Source of the DNA: Rhodococcus sp. KRD162
Lineage (GTDB): Bacteria > Actinomycetota > Actinomycetes > Mycobacteriales > Mycobacteriaceae
Direction: 5' to 3'
Length of the DNA stretch: 40,120 nt
Assembly: GCF_017168335.1 (NCBI RefSeq)
Contig: NZ_JABFAU010000002.1
Span: 242,924-283,043 of the forward strand
The stretch's first letter is position 1, and each line of letters begins with the position of its first letter. The position numbers and the translations under genes were made by a program. The notes under the pieces are model-generated. The model worked only from the letters and a program-made list of their open reading frames with translations. It was not told the DNA's origin and searched no databases. This document shows, piece after piece, positions 15,619 to 23,583 of the stretch.

Positions 15619-15651
15619 CGCCCACGCCGTTGTGACGCCCAGGCCGCGCGC

Positions 15652-16716
15652 TCATCGCGCGGGCTGAGGGAGGGGAAGGCCGCGCTCGCTCATGACGGTG
15701 CGCGCGCGGTCGGGATAGTCGGTGATCAGACCGTCGACGCCCAAGTCCATCAACGCATGCATCGTGTCCGGGTCGTCGACGGTCCACGGGATCACTCGGA
15801 TTCCGCGCTGGTGGGCCGAGTCGACCATCTCTCGGGTGACGAAGAGCTCGAAGTCGGGATCGTCGACCTTGCCGCTCTGCGGATTTCCTTGTACGGGCGA
15901 ATAGGCCGACGCTCCGAACGAGTCGATAGCGGCGATGGCGTCCCCATCGAAATCGTCGATATCGATTCCGCCGAGCCAGGGTGAAGCACCGTCCTGGCCG
16001 ACCTGCAGGAAATCGCCGTTGGTCAAGGCCACCAACGGCACCTCGGGTTCGGCTTCTCGGACCAGTTTCAGTGCGCCCCAGTCGAAACTCTGCACCGTGA
16101 CCCGGTCCAGCATTCCCGCATCGCGAATGGTTCCCAACACTGTGTCGACGAAGTGCTCGCGCGGGGCGGTCTCGGTCGGGCTGGCCGCCTCGACTTTGGT
16201 TTCGACGTTGAGCTTCACCTCGGGGGCATCGACCGATTTCACCAGATCGAGCACCTCGGTGAGCGTCGGCATGCGAGCCCCGGGTACTCGGCGTTGCTCC
16301 GGGTAGTCCGCCAGCGGTACCGCACCGCAGTCCAGTGTGCCGACCTGTGCGAGGGTCAGCGTGTTGACGAACTTTCCGACGTACGGATACTCCGGATCTC
16401 CGGGCGTGACCGCGCCGGTATCGACGCACTTCTTATCCGAAACCTTGCGGTCGTGTGTGACGATCGCGATGCCGTCCTCGGTGATCTGCGTATCCAGTTC
16501 CAGGGTGCTGACCCCGAGTTGCAGTGCATTGCTGAAGGATTCGATGGTGCTCTCGGTGACCAAGCCGAGGCCGCCGCGATGCGCCTGCAGATCGAACGCA
16601 CCGAGCGGCGCTGCGTCACTGTCCGACGCCGCCGGGTCTGCGGTCGAGTCGGTACTGCACCCCGCCAGAAGCAGAGCGCCTACGCATGCCACCGACAAGT
16701 ACCCACCGCATCGCAT
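15652..16716 (-). CDS. Lipoprotein glycerophosphodiester phosphodiesterase
   Basis: A 354-residue surface lipoprotein: the signal peptide ends in LLAGC, with C20 the lipidated residue, followed by a Ser/Asp-rich linker. The GDPD TIM-barrel begins with the catalytic AHRGG (H46), then ESTIESF, ELDTQITEDG and THDRKV (second catalytic His), with late markers PWTVDDPDTM and DGLITDYPDRA. It hydrolyses glycerophosphodiesters from phospholipid or teichoic-type polymers to glycerol-3-phosphate outside the membrane. The ATG is 11 nt after the TetR gene stop on the same strand, so the two are probably co-transcribed; a TAGCCT -10 at 16725-16730 could also give a separate leaderless transcript. Confidence 0.92.
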   Translation of the reverse strand: MRCGGYLSVACVGALLLAGCSTDSTADPAASDSDAAPLGAFDLQAHRGGLGLVTESTIESFSNALQLGVSTLELDTQITEDGIAIVTHDRKVSDKKCVDTGAVTPGDPEYPYVGKFVNTLTLAQVGTLDCGAVPLADYPEQRRVPGARMPTLTEVLDLVKSVDAPEVKLNVETKVEAASPTETAPREHFVDTVLGTIRDAGMLDRVTVQSFDWGALKLVREAEPEVPLVALTNGDFLQVGQDGASPWLGGIDIDDFDGDAIAAIDSFGASAYSPVQGNPQSGKVDDPDFELFVTREMVDSAHQRGIRVIPWTVDDPDTMHALMDLGVDGLITDYPDRARTVMSERGLPLPQPAR

Positions 16717-16727
16717 GATCGGCGAGG

Positions 16728-17288
16728 CTAGTCGAGACCGGTGTCCGGCGAGTTCCCACGCAGTGAACTTCTGACACCCTCGAGGTAGACGGAAATCGGA
16801 ACTTTCATCGCTGCAACATCATTCGATCTGCGACGCCCGAACACGACATCCGCTACCAGGCCCTCGCACAGCGAGACCAGGCCGTCCCCGTGCTCGGGAT
16901 CGTCGAACAATTCGCGAGCGCGTTCGCGGGAGAAGAGCGAACCAGCCAGCGTTGCTCGAACATCCTGTGCAACAGCAGAATCGAGCATCAGTGCATAGCG
17001 AGCCTGGAGGTGGACCATGCGATGGGTGAGCGCATCATGTAGGTACTGCGCGACCACGGTGGCCACATCACCGTCGTTGCCCGCGATGTCCACGAACGAT
17101 GTTCGCGACAGCTCCACCAGGCGTGCGGCCACCGCCGTCAGTAGATCGGACTTGGTACGGAAGTAGTAGGACGTCGACCCGGCCGGGTAACCGAGGGCCG
17201 AATCGATCGCACGGTGGGTCAGCGCGCGCAGGCCGTCGCGGGCAACGACCTCGAGGGCTGCGTCGGCGATGGCGGTTCGGCGATCCAT
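16728..17288 (-). CDS. TetR-family transcriptional regulator
   Basis: A 186-residue regulator starting at the ATG at 17288 (MDRRTAIADAAL). The N-terminal helix-turn-helix is typical: ALEVVARDGLRALTHRAID, then GYPAGSTSYYFRTKSDLL. The rest is an all-helical ligand-binding domain with no identifiable ligand. It lies just upstream of the glycerophosphodiesterase gene and divergent from zapE. The perfect dyad at 17310-17325 is its likely operator, covering the -35 regions of both divergent promoters, so it probably represses itself, the phosphodiesterase gene and perhaps zapE. Its own -10 is TAGGCT (17296-17301), 7 nt before the ATG, again leaderless. Confidence 0.9.
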   Translation of the reverse strand: MDRRTAIADAALEVVARDGLRALTHRAIDSALGYPAGSTSYYFRTKSDLLTAVAARLVELSRTSFVDIAGNDGDVATVVAQYLHDALTHRMVHLQARYALMLDSAVAQDVRATLAGSLFSRERARELFDDPEHGDGLVSLCEGLVADVVFGRRRSNDVAAMKVPISVYLEGVRSSLRGNSPDTGLD

Positions 17289-17309
17289 GAACGTGAGCCT
17301 ACACACGGT

Positions 17310-17325
17310 CTCTACAAATGTAGAG
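17310..17325. promoter_or_regulatory. Likely TetR operator between the tetR gene and zapE
   Basis: A perfect inverted repeat CTCTACA-AA-TGTAGAG. It is placed about 17 bp upstream of both -10 elements, TAGGCT (17296-17301, minus) and TACGGT (17336-17341, plus), so a bound dimer would cover both -35 regions. Each -10 lies 7 nt from its start codon. Confidence 0.75.
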
Positions 17326-17348
17326 GCCGCCGGCGTACGGTTCGATTC

Positions 17349-18275
17349 ATGCGCCCCACTCCACCCCGACGCGTCTTCGATGCCACCTTCACACTCGACG
17401 ACGCCCAAGCCGCCGCCGCGGACGCACTGTCGACGCCCGGCACGAGGGGCATCTACCTGTGGGGTCCCGTCGGCCGCGGCAAAACCTGGTTGCTGGACAC
17501 CTTCTTCGCCCATGTCGACGTCCCGGCGAAGAAACGCGTCCACTTCCACAGCTTCTTCCGCGACCTCCACCGGGCGTACTTTCGCCACGGATTCGCGATC
17601 GACGCGGCCATCGAGGAGATCCTGACCACGGGCCGCGTTACCGCATCACTGCTGTGTTTCGACGAATTCCATGTCCACGACATCGGCGATGCCCGCCTCA
17701 TCACTCGCATGCTCGACGCCTTGTTCGCTCGCGGCATCGTTCTGGTCCTCACCTCGAACTACGCACCCGACGACCTGCTACCGAATCCGCTGTTCCACCC
17801 GGCCTTCGTCCCGACGATCGAGAGGCTGAAAGAGCACCTCGACGTGGTGTGCGTCGACGGCCCTGTCGATTACCGCTCGGTCGGCACCAGTGGGTCGCGC
17901 TTTGCGTCGGGAACCTGGAGCCTGCACCCGGCGCGGGACGGCCACACGTTTGCGGAACTGTGCTGCGCGCCCCGTTCGACGGGCGACTACCTGAGGATGG
18001 TCGAGGCCACGACGAGCCTGACGGTCACGGAGATTCCGGCGCTTGCCGGTGTCGACGAGTTCGCCGCGCAACGGTTCGCCAACCTCGTCGACGTCCTGTA
18101 CGACCGTGATGTGCGGACCGCATTCCACGCCGGAGTCTCGCTGCACGAATTCGCCGTCGGCTGCTCGGGCCTCGATACCGATCGATTGATCAGTCGGCTC
18201 AGCGAGTTGGACTCGACACGAAGGGACGTCCTCACGCAGGCTCACGTGGGCAAAAAGGGAGACACCCACTACTGA
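17349..18275 (+). CDS. zapE: Cell division protein ZapE / AFG1-like ATPase
   Basis: A 308-residue P-loop ATPase from the ATG at 17349 (MRPTPPRRVFDATF). A longer frame starts upstream inside the tetR gene and is unlikely. Walker A is GPVGRGKTWLLD (around residue 40), followed by the family marker HFHSFFRDLH and Walker B LLCFDEFHVHDI. In proteobacteria ZapE contacts the Z-ring; in mitochondria the homologue Afg1/Lace1 aids turnover of respiratory subunits. The role in actinobacteria is not established. The TACGGT -10 ends 7 nt before the ATG, so the mRNA is probably leaderless, and the dyad operator overlaps its -35. Confidence 0.92.
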   Translation: MRPTPPRRVFDATFTLDDAQAAAADALSTPGTRGIYLWGPVGRGKTWLLDTFFAHVDVPAKKRVHFHSFFRDLHRAYFRHGFAIDAAIEEILTTGRVTASLLCFDEFHVHDIGDARLITRMLDALFARGIVLVLTSNYAPDDLLPNPLFHPAFVPTIERLKEHLDVVCVDGPVDYRSVGTSGSRFASGTWSLHPARDGHTFAELCCAPRSTGDYLRMVEATTSLTVTEIPALAGVDEFAAQRFANLVDVLYDRDVRTAFHAGVSLHEFAVGCSGLDTDRLISRLSELDSTRRDVLTQAHVGKKGDTHY

Positions 18276-18391
18276 CGGCGGTCGGGGGCGACAGCAGCAG
18301 CGGGTGTCTCAGATTGGATTCGCTGCACCTCACGGGGTGGATGGGTATCGGATGGGAAATTCTTTCGAATTTTTTTCGGGCATCCGAGGCA

Positions 18392-18397
18392 TAGCCT
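18392..18397 (+). promoter_or_regulatory. -10 element before the small leader ORF and pirin
   Basis: TAGCCT ends 6 nt before the ATG of the 24-codon ORF, so the transcript probably starts at or near that ATG. Upstream is an AT-rich stretch with an AAATTC-TTTC-GAATTT dyad (18357-18372) followed by T residues, which could be an UP-like element or a weak terminator for zapE. Confidence 0.45.
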
Positions 18398-18403
18398 GTG
18401 ACC

Positions 18404-18478
18404 ATGCCTTCAACCCCAGCGGAGCTCGACGAAGGCACCGTTTTCACAATTGACACCGACATCTGGGAGCACACGTGA
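18404..18478 (+). CDS. 24-residue leader ORF overlapping the pirin start
   Basis: ATG CCT ... ACG TGA encodes a 24-residue acidic peptide (MPSTPAELDEGTVFTI, then DTDIWEHT). Its TGA overlaps the GTG of the pirin gene in GTGA. It begins 6 nt after a TANNNT -10, and pirin itself has no visible ribosome site, so translation of pirin may depend on termination of this ORF. It could instead be an N-terminal piece of pirin split by a frame change, or not be translated at all. Coding is supported only by context. Confidence 0.45.
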   Translation: MPSTPAELDEGTVFTIDTDIWEHT

Positions 18479-19371
18479 TCGAGGTTCTCACTCCGCGCGA
18501 GGTTCCACTCGGCGGCCCGCGCGCCATGAAGGTTCGGCGCACCCTGCCGCACAAGGATCGTTCCCTGATCGGTGCATGGTGTTTCGCGGACCATTACGGA
18601 CCGGAGCGCTCGCGGATGGATGTCGCTCCGCACCCGCACACCGGTTTGCAGACGGTCAGTTGGCTGTTTTCCGGTGAGATCGAGCACCGCGACAGCATCG
18701 GATCGCATGCGATGGTGCGGCCGGGGGAGCTGAACCTGATGACCGCAGGGCAGGGCATCAGCCACTCCGAGGTGTCCACCCCCGAGGACGACATTCTGCA
18801 CGGAATGCAGTTGTGGGTGGTACTCCCGGCCGTCTCTCGATTCGTGGCACCGGCATTCGAGCACTACGTACCAGAACCTGTCACCGCACCCGGTCTCACC
18901 GGCCGGGTCTTCCTCGGCACAGCTCTGGGCGAGACCTCGCCGGTGGCGACGTACACACCCCTGCTCGGAGCAGAGATCGTGCTCGACGCCGGAGCCCGGG
19001 TCACGCTCGAGATCGACCGCACCTTCGAGCACGGGATCATCGTCGATCAGGGTGACGTGGCCCTGAAGTCCGGGCCGGACTGGCACGAACTCCACGCTGC
19101 CGAGCTGGGCTACCTCGAGCCCGGGCACGGCGAACTGCACCTACACAATTCGACGCAGGATGCGGTTCGGTTTCTTCTGCTCGGCGGCCCGCCGCTCGGC
19201 GAGCAGATCGTCATGTGGTGGAACTTCGTCGGCCGCAGCCACGAGGACGTCGCGGAATACCGAGCCGCGTACGAGGCCGAGAACGGCCAGTTCGGAACCG
19301 TGGACGGCTACCCCGGCCCGCGTTTGCATGCGCCCGAGCTGCCGAACGCTCGTCTCCGGCCCCGCGGCTGA
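18475..19371 (+). CDS. Pirin family protein (cupin fold)
   Basis: A 298-residue bicupin. The first cupin holds the metal motif H53-P-H55-TG (HPHTGLQTVSWL) and the ISHSEVSTPED segment with the further metal ligands, as in pirins that bind iron. The second cupin (about 150-280) is recognisable by GAEIVLDAGARVTLEI and the C-terminal LLLGGPPLGEQIVMWWNFVGRSHEDV. Bacterial pirins include quercetin dioxygenases and redox-sensing regulators; which applies here is unknown. The GTG start (MIEVLTPREVPLGGPRAM) overlaps the stop of a small upstream ORF. It ends 16 nt from the convergent RNase H gene. Confidence 0.93.
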   Translation: MIEVLTPREVPLGGPRAMKVRRTLPHKDRSLIGAWCFADHYGPERSRMDVAPHPHTGLQTVSWLFSGEIEHRDSIGSHAMVRPGELNLMTAGQGISHSEVSTPEDDILHGMQLWVVLPAVSRFVAPAFEHYVPEPVTAPGLTGRVFLGTALGETSPVATYTPLLGAEIVLDAGARVTLEIDRTFEHGIIVDQGDVALKSGPDWHELHAAELGYLEPGHGELHLHNSTQDAVRFLLLGGPPLGEQIVMWWNFVGRSHEDVAEYRAAYEAENGQFGTVDGYPGPRLHAPELPNARLRPRG

Positions 19372-19387
19372 CCGACGGGCCCGCCCC

Positions 19388-19912
19388 TCAGAACAGTGTC
19401 GCGATCTCCGGCTCCGAGGACTGCGGTACTTCACGCGCGGCGCGTTCAGCCACCGCGGGCTTGGATCCGGCGTTCGCCCCCGCCGCGGCGACGGCCCGGG
19501 CTGCTTCGCCTGCCAGGGCGTCGGCCGCTTCATTGAAGTGGTTGCCCACGTGGCCGCGGACCCAGCGGAATCGGACCGGCCCTTCACGTTCGGTGATGGC
19601 TCGCTCGATGCTCTGCACCAACTCCAGATTGCGTACCGGGGTGCCGCTCGCCGTTTTCCATCCCTTGCGTTTCCAGCCCGCGAGCCACTCGGACGCGCAC
19701 TTGATGGCGTACTGCGAGTCCGACTCGATCAACAGCGGCTCGGGACCCGGGTGAGCAAGGACAGCCTCGAGCAGAGCACGGAGTTCGGCTATCTGGTTGG
19801 TGCCCGAGGGCTCGCCGCCGGATTTGCTCGGACCCGTGTGGTTGACCCACGCCCACCCGATTGCTCCGCCGGGGTTGCGCAGACACGAGCCGTCCGTACT
19901 CACGATGATCAC
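19388..19912 (-). CDS. rnhA: Ribonuclease HI
   Basis: A 174-residue enzyme that degrades RNA in RNA-DNA hybrids. The GTG at 19912 (MIIVSTDGSC) gives the usual N-terminus; an upstream GTG at 19942 would add ten atypical residues. The catalytic acidic residues are D7 (STDGS), E43 (NQIAEL), D65 (IESDSQYA) and the Asp of FNEAADALA, preceded by the VRGHVGN histidine loop. The core ends around residue 140; an Ala-rich tail of about 30 residues follows and is likely disordered. It is monocistronic and convergent with pirin. Confidence 0.9.
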   Translation of the reverse strand: MIIVSTDGSCLRNPGGAIGWAWVNHTGPSKSGGEPSGTNQIAELRALLEAVLAHPGPEPLLIESDSQYAIKCASEWLAGWKRKGWKTASGTPVRNLELVQSIERAITEREGPVRFRWVRGHVGNHFNEAADALAGEAARAVAAAGANAGSKPAVAERAAREVPQSSEPEIATLF

Positions 19913-20099
19913 GGACAGGACCCTACTTCGGGCCACCGACAAACCCCGGCTGACTCGCCCCGACGACCGTCGGAGACTTCGTGACGGCTATGCACCCATG
20001 CCCGTCGGGAAAGAGAAGTCCTCGGTTACCTCGTACTCGGCAAGCGCAACAGCGATATCGCGGCGGAACGAAGGCCGGAATCCGAGCATCGCGACTCGG

Positions 20100-21323
20100 T
20101 CAGGACGCAGTGGCCCGAGAGTTGCGCACATCGATGGTCAACAGCACGAACGCAACCGCCGCGAGCACCGCTGTCACTGCGGCGAACACCACTCCCGCCG
20201 CCACCAGACCCCACGCGGTCGCCACTGCCCCTGCCCCGATCACCGGTAGCGAGAGCGCGATGTACAGCACCACGAAGAAGGTCGAGGTCACCTCCGCCCG
20301 ACGGTGCGGCGGCAGTTCGGCACCGATCGCGGCCATGCCGTTACTGAATGTCACGCCCTGTCCGACGCCGCAGACCAGCGCCGCCGCCACCAGAACCGCC
20401 AGTGATGTCAGCAACAGTGATCCGGCCAGAAGCATCAGACCGAGCAGCAGTATCGCGCATCCCCACCGCTGCGCCGACGCAGGATCGGCGGCGCGCAGCG
20501 ATATCTGCGCCGTCGCCGAGGCGGCGAAGACCGCGAACACCACGATCCCCGTGACGGCATGATTGCCGATCCCCAACACACCGCCGACGAAACCCGGTGA
20601 GACGGCGGTGAACAAGCCCAGTACCGCGAAGCCGGCGAACCCTCCGATCGAGGCACGCACGAAGTTGCCGCGCACATTCGGTGGAACGGACAATCGCTGC
20701 AGGTGCGGCCGAGCGCCGGATTGCACCCGCACGGTCTCGGGCGCGAGGAACACCGCGATTGCTGCGACGACGAGCAGAACCATGTCGACGAAAAACGTCA
20801 GTCGCAGCGGCTGCGGTAGGTACTCCACGAGTACTCCGGCTACCAACGGACCGAGCCCGAGGCCGCCGATGTTCGCTGCGGTGGCGATCGCGGACGCGCG
20901 ATCTCGCCATTGTTCGGGTACCAGCTCGATCAGTGTCACCGTCGCGGTACCGACGAAGATTCCGGCGGAGATTCCAGAGAGCACGCGGCCGATCAACAAT
21001 GCCGTCAACGAGCCGGCGGACACGAACACTACGGCGCTGACCATTGCGAACGCTATGGCCGCCAGCAACATCGGGCGTCGACCCATCGAATCGGACCAAC
21101 GACCGAATGCCAGCAACGCCCCGATCACACCGGCGGCATATGCCGCGAACACGAGGGTGACGACGAAGACGGAGAAGTGGAATTCGACCTCGTAGAGTGC
21201 GTAGAGCGGGGTCGGCATCGTCGTGCCCATCATCGCGACGACAAACGCGAATGCGATACCGACGAATGCAGTCGCACTCGACGCCGTTGCGCGGGGCGAG
21301 GACCCCTCGGTCGATCGGGTCAC
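20100..21323 (-). CDS. MFS transporter (12-helix efflux type)
   Basis: A 407-residue membrane protein from the GTG at 21323, which follows AGGAG by 5 nt; the longer frame upstream reads through non-membrane sequence and is unlikely. About twelve hydrophobic segments are visible. Between helices 2 and 3 is the MFS signature (GRWSDSMGRRP), and IGRVLSGISAGIFVGTATVTLIELVP matches helices 4-5 of drug/H+ antiporters. The substrate is unknown; sugar or drug efflux is typical for this group. The 157-nt gap after it contains nothing I recognise. Confidence 0.9.
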   Translation of the reverse strand: MTRSTEGSSPRATASSATAFVGIAFAFVVAMMGTTMPTPLYALYEVEFHFSVFVVTLVFAAYAAGVIGALLAFGRWSDSMGRRPMLLAAIAFAMVSAVVFVSAGSLTALLIGRVLSGISAGIFVGTATVTLIELVPEQWRDRASAIATAANIGGLGLGPLVAGVLVEYLPQPLRLTFFVDMVLLVVAAIAVFLAPETVRVQSGARPHLQRLSVPPNVRGNFVRASIGGFAGFAVLGLFTAVSPGFVGGVLGIGNHAVTGIVVFAVFAASATAQISLRAADPASAQRWGCAILLLGLMLLAGSLLLTSLAVLVAAALVCGVGQGVTFSNGMAAIGAELPPHRRAEVTSTFFVVLYIALSLPVIGAGAVATAWGLVAAGVVFAAVTAVLAAVAFVLLTIDVRNSRATAS

Positions 21324-21579
21324 GACGACTCCTGTCCCACGCGGGCGGCGGCGTTCGCCGCCGACGAGGAGATCGGAGCAACGACGGTGCGCTCGAACAC
21401 TCTCGCCGATCTGCGAGCAATCACACCGCATCGTAGCGAAGCAGGTGGACGGTCGATCAGAAGCAGGGTCGGTGCAGCCGACGGACACGTGCGGCCCGGT
21501 CTGCAAGGGTGTTGACTATGGCCCTGGCAGGGACTCTCGAACCCATCGGCCACGACTGCAACGGAGGTGACCCGACCAC

Positions 21580-22527
21580 ATGCCCGAGAACACCTCGTCC
21601 CTTGGTACCGATCCGGACGGCCTCACCCGCCTGATCACCTTCGAACAGCGAATCGACGTCCGGATGTCCCTGTCGCCACTGCGCCGGGGCCGCGGCGACC
21701 CCACCTACGAGTCGACACCGGACGGTGCCGTCTGGCGCACGTCGAGGATGAGTTCGGGTCCGGTGACGTACCGCTTGCTGCAGTCCTCGCCCACCAGCGT
21801 GCAGGCCCGAGCGTGGGGGCCAGGCGCACCGGAATTGCTGGACGCGGCACCGGCGCTGCTGGGCCGCGACGACGACGCGGCCACCTTCGAGCCGGAGCAT
21901 CCGATTCTGCGAGAAGCACACCGGCAGTTGCCGCACCTGCGCCTCGGCCGCACCGGACTGGTCCTCGAGGCTCTGATTCCGGCGATCATCGAGCAACGCG
22001 TACACGGCCTTTCGGCGTTCGGCTCGTGGCGGTATCTGGTGAGCAAGTTCGGCGAGACGGCACCGGGGCCGACCCCGAAGCCGATGTTCGTCTTCCCCAC
22101 GCCCGACGTGTGGCGGCGCATTCCGTCCTGGGACTACCACCGCGCCAACGTCGACCCGGCTCGGTCCAAGACCATCGTCCGCGCCGCGCAGGCGGCCGGG
22201 CGCATGGAGGAAGCATCGGAGATGAAGCCCGAGGACGCTGCGCGCAGGCTCCGAGCGATCCCCGGCGTCGGGATCTGGACCGCAGCCGAGACCGCACAAC
22301 GCGCCCTCGGAGATCCCGATGCACTCTCGGTGGGCGACTATCACCTCGCGGCGGTGGTGGGCTGGTCACTGTTGGGCAGGCCCATCGACGACGCAGAAAT
22401 GGTCGAGTATCTGCAGCCGCTGGCCCCGCATCGGCATCGCGCGATTCGCCTGCTGTACCTCAGCGGGAAGGCCACCAAGCCGAAGTTCGGCCCGCGTACC
22501 GCTCTGGTGGATCACACGTGGCACTGA
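21580..22527 (+). CDS. AlkA-like DNA-3-methyladenine glycosylase (HhH-GPD)
   Basis: A 315-residue base-excision repair glycosylase. The ATG follows GGAGGTGA by about 12 nt. The HhH-GPD domain occupies about residues 115-290: IPAIIEQRVHGLSA opens it, the hairpin is LRAIPGVGIWTAAETAQRAL and the catalytic aspartate is D253 in LSVGDYHL. The N-terminal about 110 residues replace the AlkA TATA-box-like domain. It removes alkylated purines; the resulting abasic sites could be cut by the endonuclease IV encoded about 4 kb to the right. The 256-nt gap upstream shows an isolated TTGACT but no convincing promoter, and I see nothing else in it. Confidence 0.9.
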   Translation: MPENTSSLGTDPDGLTRLITFEQRIDVRMSLSPLRRGRGDPTYESTPDGAVWRTSRMSSGPVTYRLLQSSPTSVQARAWGPGAPELLDAAPALLGRDDDAATFEPEHPILREAHRQLPHLRLGRTGLVLEALIPAIIEQRVHGLSAFGSWRYLVSKFGETAPGPTPKPMFVFPTPDVWRRIPSWDYHRANVDPARSKTIVRAAQAAGRMEEASEMKPEDAARRLRAIPGVGIWTAAETAQRALGDPDALSVGDYHLAAVVGWSLLGRPIDDAEMVEYLQPLAPHRHRAIRLLYLSGKATKPKFGPRTALVDHTWH

Positions 22528-22578
22528 GCCTGCACTCCCTCGTACAGTCGAGTTGTTCGCCGACGTAAGGAGTACTTC

Positions 22579-23523
22579 GTGGTTGCCATCGGACATTCCG
22601 ATCTTGATATCTTTCCGCTCACCCTCGGCGGGAACACCTTCGGCTGGACGAGCGACGAGGCCGAATCCTTCGAGATACTCGACGCCTTCACCGCAGGCGG
22701 CGGCAACTTCGTCGACACCGCAGATTCCTACTCCGCGTTCGCCGACGGCAACTCCGGCGGCGAATCCGAAACCATCATCGGCAACTGGACCAGAGCGCGC
22801 CGCAACCGCGACGAGGTCGTCATCGCCACCAAGGTCAGCCGACATCCCGAGTTCCGCGGACTCGCCCCGGACAACATCCGTGCCGCGGCAGACGCGTCGC
22901 TGGCGCGGCTACAGACCGATCACATCGACGTCTACTACGCGCACTACGACGACGACGAGACCCCGCTGGTCGAGTCCCTCGCCGCGTTCGACGAACTGAT
23001 CGAGGCCGGCAAGATCCGCTACGTCGCCATCTCGAACTACTCTCCCGCGCGTGTGCGAGAGTGGCTCGAGCTGGCGAAAGAGCACGGCTTCGCGCGTACG
23101 GTCGCGCTGCAACCGCACTACAACCTGGTCGCGCGTCACGACTACGAGGGTGTGTTGCAGACCCTCGCCGTCGAGAACGAGTTGGCGGTGTTCCCGTACT
23201 TCGCTCTCGCGGCCGGGTTCCTGACGGGTAAGTACCGCACCCGAGAAGACCTCGCAGGAAAGCAGCGTGAACGACTGACCAGCGGCTACTTCTCCGATGC
23301 CGGTCTCGATGTGGTGCAGGGTCTGCGGGAGATCGCCGAGTCTCGCTCGGCCGAGATATCGACCGTCGCCCTCGCCTGGCTGCTGGCGCGCCCGGGCATC
23401 ACCGCGCCGATCGCCAGCGCCAGCAGGATTTCTCAGTTGCCTGCCCTGCTCGATGCGCCGGCCCTGGCTCTGACCAGCCAGGAGGTCGAGAAGCTGACGG
23501 TCCTGTCCGACGCGGTGGCATAG
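22579..23523 (+). CDS. Aldo/keto reductase
   Basis: A 314-residue NADPH-dependent reductase with a GTG start 6 nt after AAGGAG. The TIM barrel carries the AKR tetrad: Asp and Tyr in FVDTADSY, Lys in VIATKVSR and His in YYAHYDD. The late cofactor-binding segment APIASASRISQL is present. It resembles the YajO/Tas-like potassium-channel-beta group of AKRs, which reduce aldehydes and ketones. The substrate cannot be told. It lies 51 nt after the glycosylase gene and may be co-transcribed. Confidence 0.92.
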   Translation: MVAIGHSDLDIFPLTLGGNTFGWTSDEAESFEILDAFTAGGGNFVDTADSYSAFADGNSGGESETIIGNWTRARRNRDEVVIATKVSRHPEFRGLAPDNIRAAADASLARLQTDHIDVYYAHYDDDETPLVESLAAFDELIEAGKIRYVAISNYSPARVREWLELAKEHGFARTVALQPHYNLVARHDYEGVLQTLAVENELAVFPYFALAAGFLTGKYRTREDLAGKQRERLTSGYFSDAGLDVVQGLREIAESRSAEISTVALAWLLARPGITAPIASASRISQLPALLDAPALALTSQEVEKLTVLSDAVA

Positions 23524-23583
23524 AACACGAAAGTTGTAGTCAGCAACGGGAACAGAACCGGCCGCCCGATTGCTGAACTTCTG

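Noticed and set aside
18357..18376. AAATTC-TTTC-GAATTT dyad with following T run as a terminator of zapE
   Set aside because: The stem is only 6 bp and fully AT-rich in its core, and it lies 80 nt after zapE within the pirin promoter region; too weak to call.
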